In this document: in pieces, positions 60,442 to 64,000 of the stretch
How positions within the stretch are numbered: position 1 is the first letter of the stretch
Layout of the letters: every line of letters starts with the position of its first letter
NCBI RefSeq assembly: GCF_900102545.1
Contig: NZ_FNBN01000007.1
Coordinates: 181,247-245,246 of the forward strand
Direction: 5' to 3'
Origin: Chitinophaga filiformis
Lineage (GTDB): Bacteria; Bacteroidota; Bacteroidia; Chitinophagales; Chitinophagaceae
DNA: 64,000 nt
The notes under the pieces: model-generated
Told to the model about the DNA's origin: nothing
Seen by the model: only the letters and a program-made list of their open reading frames with translations
The model's database searches: none
Program-made: the position numbers and the translations under genes

Positions 60442-62943
60442 TCAATCGCGATTTCCCTCTTTCCGGCTTCTGAAAACCTGGCCTTCCTTCCTGGTAAACT
60501 TGTAATTAAAGCTAAGCCTGAACCTTGCAGCATTAAAATTGTCGGTTTGGTCTATGATGTAATTTTCCCCGCTAGTCACCGACCTTATTTTGCGGGAGTT
60601 CAAAACGTTGGTTCCGTCCAGGGTTAGCGTCCCCTTATCTTTAAGCACGTTTTTGCTTAACCCTGATGAGAGGTAGTGGTAAGGTCTTGTATGTCTTTGC
60701 GCATTGTTGCCAGGACCCTGCAAATCATACCTGCCCTGAAACGCCAATCTCCAGGGTAGCTTAACATGTATATTGATCCTCCCATTCCAGGAAGTGTTTG
60801 TAAAGTCAAAATCAGTTTCTTTATAGTAACCAGTTTGCCTGAACCCGTAAACGCCAAACTGTCCGTTAAGGGCTAACCATTGTACAGGATCATAAATAGC
60901 GGATAACTCAACACCGTAACGGTTTTCCCTGTCCAGATTGAACGGCATTGTTATAAAGGTGCCTTTATCATTATGGTAGGTGTACTGCTCAATGGCCGCC
61001 GTTGTGAAATGTGCATATACCGTCGGATTAAAAGTAAACTTATCCCATTGCCTCAGCAATGCCAGTTCAATGACGTTGGTATAAGCGGGGTTTAAGTCAG
61101 GGTTCCCGACAAATTGTGCATTGAAATCCGTTAGTTCATTGAAGGGGTATAAATACCATAATTCAGGCCGGTTGATCCGTTTTGCATAACTCATTTGAAG
61201 AGTCGATTCTTTACCCATTGCATAGCTCAGATTGATGGTTGGGAATATCCTGCCATAATACTTCCTTTTATTAAAAACGCCTCCCCTGTCCCGGATTCCG
61301 ATTTGCGTCCATTCGTATCTCAAGCCCAAAAGGTAATTGAACTTGCCAGGTTTGCTCCTGTATTGCGCATAGGCGCTCCAGATACTTTCATTATAATTCA
61401 GCTTATTGTCGATATTATCTAATGTTACCCAATCCTTGTCAAGACGTTGCTCCGCCCTGAAATCGCTTGACACAGATCTGTTTTCCCCTTTAAGGCCTAA
61501 TTCCAAAATCGATTTATTTTTTAAAGGGTTCATCATATCCGACTGTATGACCAGGTCTTTGCTGCCCCCGATAGAAGTTGTTCTAATGGGATACAAATCG
61601 GTCACTGCGGGAAATGTTTTTTGGGTCAGCAGGTCCCAGGTTTTATCACTGTTCCAGAAGTCGTATTGCAGATCAATCGTGAACTTTTTGCCCTCTTTAT
61701 CAAAAGTCCTCGTATAGTTTGATTCCAATTGATTATAACTGCGAACTTCTTTGGATCTCCCGTTCCGGGCTATGCTGCTGTCGATGCCTGTACTCCCAAA
61801 ATCATAATCCAGGGTCGTCCCGTCTATATCTTTTGTGGCATTTCTAAAGAAGGCCAATGTGAAGGTGTTCCGTGGATCAATGAAGTAGTCGCCTCCGAAA
61901 TAAACAAGCCTGCCATCATCATGCCTGTTTTCATGCTGTACCTTGCTGAGTGAGGCAGCCGTAATACCTGTTGTCGTTTGTTTCATGGTATACAACCCTA
62001 CATAATCCGAATAGCGGCCGCCTAAGGTAGCAAACAGGTTCAGTTTGCCTGTTCTGTAGTTCAGGTTAGTATTCAGGTTATAATCATTGGGAACACCCAA
62101 TACCAACCTGGCCTGGCCGCTAAGCCCTTCTTGTATATTTTTTTTGAGCACAATATTGATAATCCCGGCAGCGCCGGCAGCATCATAACGGGCAGAGGGG
62201 CTGGTTATAATTTCTATCTTTGCAATACTGGCAGCTGGAATTTGCGTCATCACATTGGCGAGCGTAAGTCCCGAGCGTCTGCCGTTTATCAGGACTGTTA
62301 CGTTGCTGTTGCCCCTCAGCCGGACAGCGCCGCCTGGTTCAACCGCAACTGAAGGTATGCCGTTCAAAACGTCGCCAGCTGAGCCACTTTGGAACAGTAT
62401 GTCTTTACCAATCAAATATACTTTCTTGTCAGGCCTCAGCTCCAGTCCGGGTTTTTCCCCGGTCACTACCACCTCGTTGAGCGAGGTAGTACCTTCTTTC
62501 ATAGCCAGCGTGCCCAATTCCAACTTTGCCGTTTTGCCCGTCACCGTTAATGAGTGGGTATACGCCTGATACCCCATGTAAGTAATTTCCAATACATAAT
62601 TGCCCGGTAGCAATGAATCGATTCTAAAATACCCGTTCTGGCCGGTCAATGCGCCCACTATTGTTTTTCCTACACTGTCTTTAACTATCACCGGAGCATA
62701 AATCACAGGCGCTCTTGTCTTTTCGTTCATCACTTTACCTGATATAGCACTCTTATTCAGGTTGCTCTGGCCTGTGATTGATGGCTGCTGCCCATAAAGG
62801 GTAAAGGGATAAATGGATGTGGTCATACCTATCAAAAGGAAAGTCTGCATTGTCTTTCCGGATATAATTGCAGGGAGCAGCAACGATGGATAAAGCTTTT
62901 GCCCGATCCGGGAACACTTGTTTGCATCGTATAGAATGGCCAT
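60442..62943 (-). CDS. TonB-dependent receptor (OMP beta-barrel family, OMP_b-brl_3-like)
   Basis: An 833-residue receptor. N-terminal part with signal peptide, a carboxypeptidase-regulatory-like domain (GKVMNEKTRAPVIYAPVIVK), a plug with DVLNGIPSVAVEPGGAVRLR and IEIITSPSARYDAAGAAGII, and a barrel typical of the outer membrane beta-barrel family with YSDYVGLY-type turns. There is no SusD partner. ATG at 62943 is preferred over a TTG seven codons upstream. The signal peptide is slightly long. It is divergent from the LytS kinase, which may regulate it; ligand unknown. Confidence 0.88.
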   Translation of the reverse strand: MAILYDANKCSRIGQKLYPSLLLPAIISGKTMQTFLLIGMTTSIYPFTLYGQQPSITGQSNLNKSAISGKVMNEKTRAPVIYAPVIVKDSVGKTIVGALTGQNGYFRIDSLLPGNYVLEITYMGYQAYTHSLTVTGKTAKLELGTLAMKEGTTSLNEVVVTGEKPGLELRPDKKVYLIGKDILFQSGSAGDVLNGIPSVAVEPGGAVRLRGNSNVTVLINGRRSGLTLANVMTQIPAASIAKIEIITSPSARYDAAGAAGIINIVLKKNIQEGLSGQARLVLGVPNDYNLNTNLNYRTGKLNLFATLGGRYSDYVGLYTMKQTTTGITAASLSKVQHENRHDDGRLVYFGGDYFIDPRNTFTLAFFRNATKDIDGTTLDYDFGSTGIDSSIARNGRSKEVRSYNQLESNYTRTFDKEGKKFTIDLQYDFWNSDKTWDLLTQKTFPAVTDLYPIRTTSIGGSKDLVIQSDMMNPLKNKSILELGLKGENRSVSSDFRAEQRLDKDWVTLDNIDNKLNYNESIWSAYAQYRSKPGKFNYLLGLRYEWTQIGIRDRGGVFNKRKYYGRIFPTINLSYAMGKESTLQMSYAKRINRPELWYLYPFNELTDFNAQFVGNPDLNPAYTNVIELALLRQWDKFTFNPTVYAHFTTAAIEQYTYHNDKGTFITMPFNLDRENRYGVELSAIYDPVQWLALNGQFGVYGFRQTGYYKETDFDFTNTSWNGRINIHVKLPWRLAFQGRYDLQGPGNNAQRHTRPYHYLSSGLSKNVLKDKGTLTLDGTNVLNSRKIRSVTSGENYIIDQTDNFNAARFRLSFNYKFTRKEGQVFRSRKEGNRD

Positions 62944-63111
62944 AGTAGTTCTGAAATGTTTCAATGCAAATGAACACCATTAAAACAGCCGCTTCACAGC
63001 ATTTTGCCAAACCACAAATTGCAAACCCTATAAAGCCTGGTTGAACCTCTTTTTTGAATACAGTATGAAAATGTGCTGAAAACGGTTCAAAAACGGTTGT
63101 TCGTCGAAAAG

Positions 63112-63143
63112 TTGCCATGTAAAATGTCAAAACACTAATTTTG
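63112..63143 (+). promoter_or_regulatory. Promoter of the LytS-type kinase gene
   Basis: TTG at 63112-63114, a 21-base spacer and TAATTTTG at 63136-63143 (full match). The transcript would start near 63150 and reach the ATG at 63182 after about 30 bases. Confidence 0.55.
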
Positions 63144-63181
63144 GTTTGATAAAAAAGTTACGCGAACAGACTAATACAGTT

Positions 63182-64000
63182 ATGACGAAACGTTTTTATA
63201 TAGCGGGGAACCGGCTACTTACCCATATCCTTTTCTGGATCAGTTATCTTTTGGTGTACACCAGCGTACATGCGGATGGGGAAGGCAGCCTTTTCAATTA
63301 TTTCCTGATTGAATTACAAAGGTTGCCGGCAGCAATGCTGGTACCCTATATTAACATTTATGTATTGTTTCCCCGCCTTTTTAAACAAAAAAGATATATC
63401 GCTTATGCTACATCTGCGATAGCGCTCCTGTTTGTGGCTTCTCTGTTGGACCGCATATTAGTGGAACGGTTTATCGAGCCTACCTTTTTTCCGGATACAA
63501 CCTACTATGAGGCCATCTTTGTATGGTATCTGATCTTCAAAGTGATGCTTTGGTTTCTGGCGCCTGTACTTTTGTTTACTCTCCTGGTTAAAATGCTGGA
63601 ACATTGGTTTGACCAGGAACGGATCCACCAGGATACGCTACATGAAAAACTGGAAGCAGAATTGAATTATCTGAAAGCCCAGGTACATCCACATTTCCTG
63701 TTTAATACCCTGAACAATCTTTATGCCCTTACGCTCCAATCTTCCACCGATGCGCCGAAAGTAGTGCTGAAATTATCGGGCCTGATGAGCTATATGCTTT
63801 ATGATTCACAATCGGAAGACATCTCGCTTGATAAAGAGATCGCACATATCAGCAATTATATCGAATTGGAAAAACTGCGTTATGGCAACAGGCTGGATGT
63901 TTCACTTAATGTATCGGGTGAAATTGAAGGTAAAAAAATAGCACCTTTGCTCCTGATCCCATTCGTGGAAAATGCCTTTAAACATGGAGTAAGTCATGAA
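63182..64000 (+). CDS. LytS/YehU-type sensor histidine kinase, 3' end beyond the window
   Basis: Starts ATG at 63182 and is open to the window end (273 codons seen). Four membrane helices (about residues 12-140), then the His kinase domain: QVHPHFLFNTLNNLYAL with phosphoacceptor His171, and the start of the ATPase part (LLIPFVENAFKHGV, N-box) at the window end. These kinases pair with a LytTR response regulator that would lie downstream, outside the window. Divergent from the TonB receptor gene. Confidence 0.93.
   Translation, partial: MTKRFYIAGNRLLTHILFWISYLLVYTSVHADGEGSLFNYFLIELQRLPAAMLVPYINIYVLFPRLFKQKRYIAYATSAIALLFVASLLDRILVERFIEPTFFPDTTYYEAIFVWYLIFKVMLWFLAPVLLFTLLVKMLEHWFDQERIHQDTLHEKLEAELNYLKAQVHPHFLFNTLNNLYALTLQSSTDAPKVVLKLSGLMSYMLYDSQSEDISLDKEIAHISNYIELEKLRYGNRLDVSLNVSGEIEGKKIAPLLLIPFVENAFKHGVSHE

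Overview
The window reads as chromosome of a free-living Bacteroidota bacterium, most like Chitinophaga or another Chitinophagaceae member. The evidence is a SusC/SusD pair, a one-protein hybrid two-component regulator, several TonB-dependent receptors with carboxypeptidase-regulatory-like N-termini, proteins with C-terminal sorting domains for type IX secretion, many lipoproteins, and promoter motifs of the Bacteroidota type (TTG, about 20 bases, then TAnnTTTG). The genus is an inference from gene style and was not tested by search.

Layout. 0-4.7 kb: an NADPH-dependent quinone/zinc-type oxidoreductase, a small unknown protein, a dipeptidase E homologue, an Omp85-type barrel without POTRA domains, and an unknown protein. 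5-14 kb: a 1099-residue secreted beta-propeller protein and two opposed MacB/FtsX-type permeases with a family of short dispersed repeats around them. 14-21 kb: a GT8 glycosyltransferase, a protein whose N-terminus resembles cargo of contractile injection systems, and a 1350-residue secreted double beta-helix polysaccharide enzyme with three accessory domains and a type IX sorting domain. 21.5-33.2 kb: a complete fructan utilisation locus. One tight operon encodes an MFS sugar porter, a fructokinase, SusC, SusD and a GH32 fructanase; the divergent gene is a hybrid regulator with a periplasmic sugar-binding domain. By family knowledge the GH32 and SusCD capture and cut fructan, the porter imports fructose, the kinase phosphorylates it, and the regulator senses free fructose.

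33-47 kb: a five-copy 86-bp repeat array, a second PfkB kinase, a subtilisin-like lipoprotein, an M20 amidohydrolase, a YceI protein, a GH29 fucosidase, a lipoprotein with a CxxCH motif, an OmpH/Skp chaperone, a large Oar-like receptor and a lipocalin-like protein.

47.6-53.3 kb is an accessory island at a tRNA-Pro(GGG) gene: intact tRNA, a DUF7151-like lipoprotein, a displaced tRNA 3' fragment, a tyrosine integrase, a HigBA toxin-antitoxin pair with an unusually long gap, a frameshifted and truncated phage terminase, a truncated gene fused at the terminase breakpoint, and an aldo/keto reductase tail. 53.3-59.3 kb: a 950-residue secreted esterase with duplicated LamG domains, a three-gene operon (alpha/beta hydrolase, ABM monooxygenase, DJ-1/PfpI protein) with an activator-like inverted repeat upstream, and a small remnant of a second copy of the esterase gene. 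59.4-64 kb: a lipoprotein, a TonB-dependent receptor and a LytS-type histidine kinase cut by the window end.

No CRISPR array, rRNA or complete insertion sequence was seen. The non-coding structure is rich: two giant hairpins, a REP-like family with one array and two single copies, and other small repeat families. No wholly new multi-gene system is evident; the best leads are the injection-system-like cargo protein, the tRNA-Pro island, the split HigBA locus and the REP-like family.
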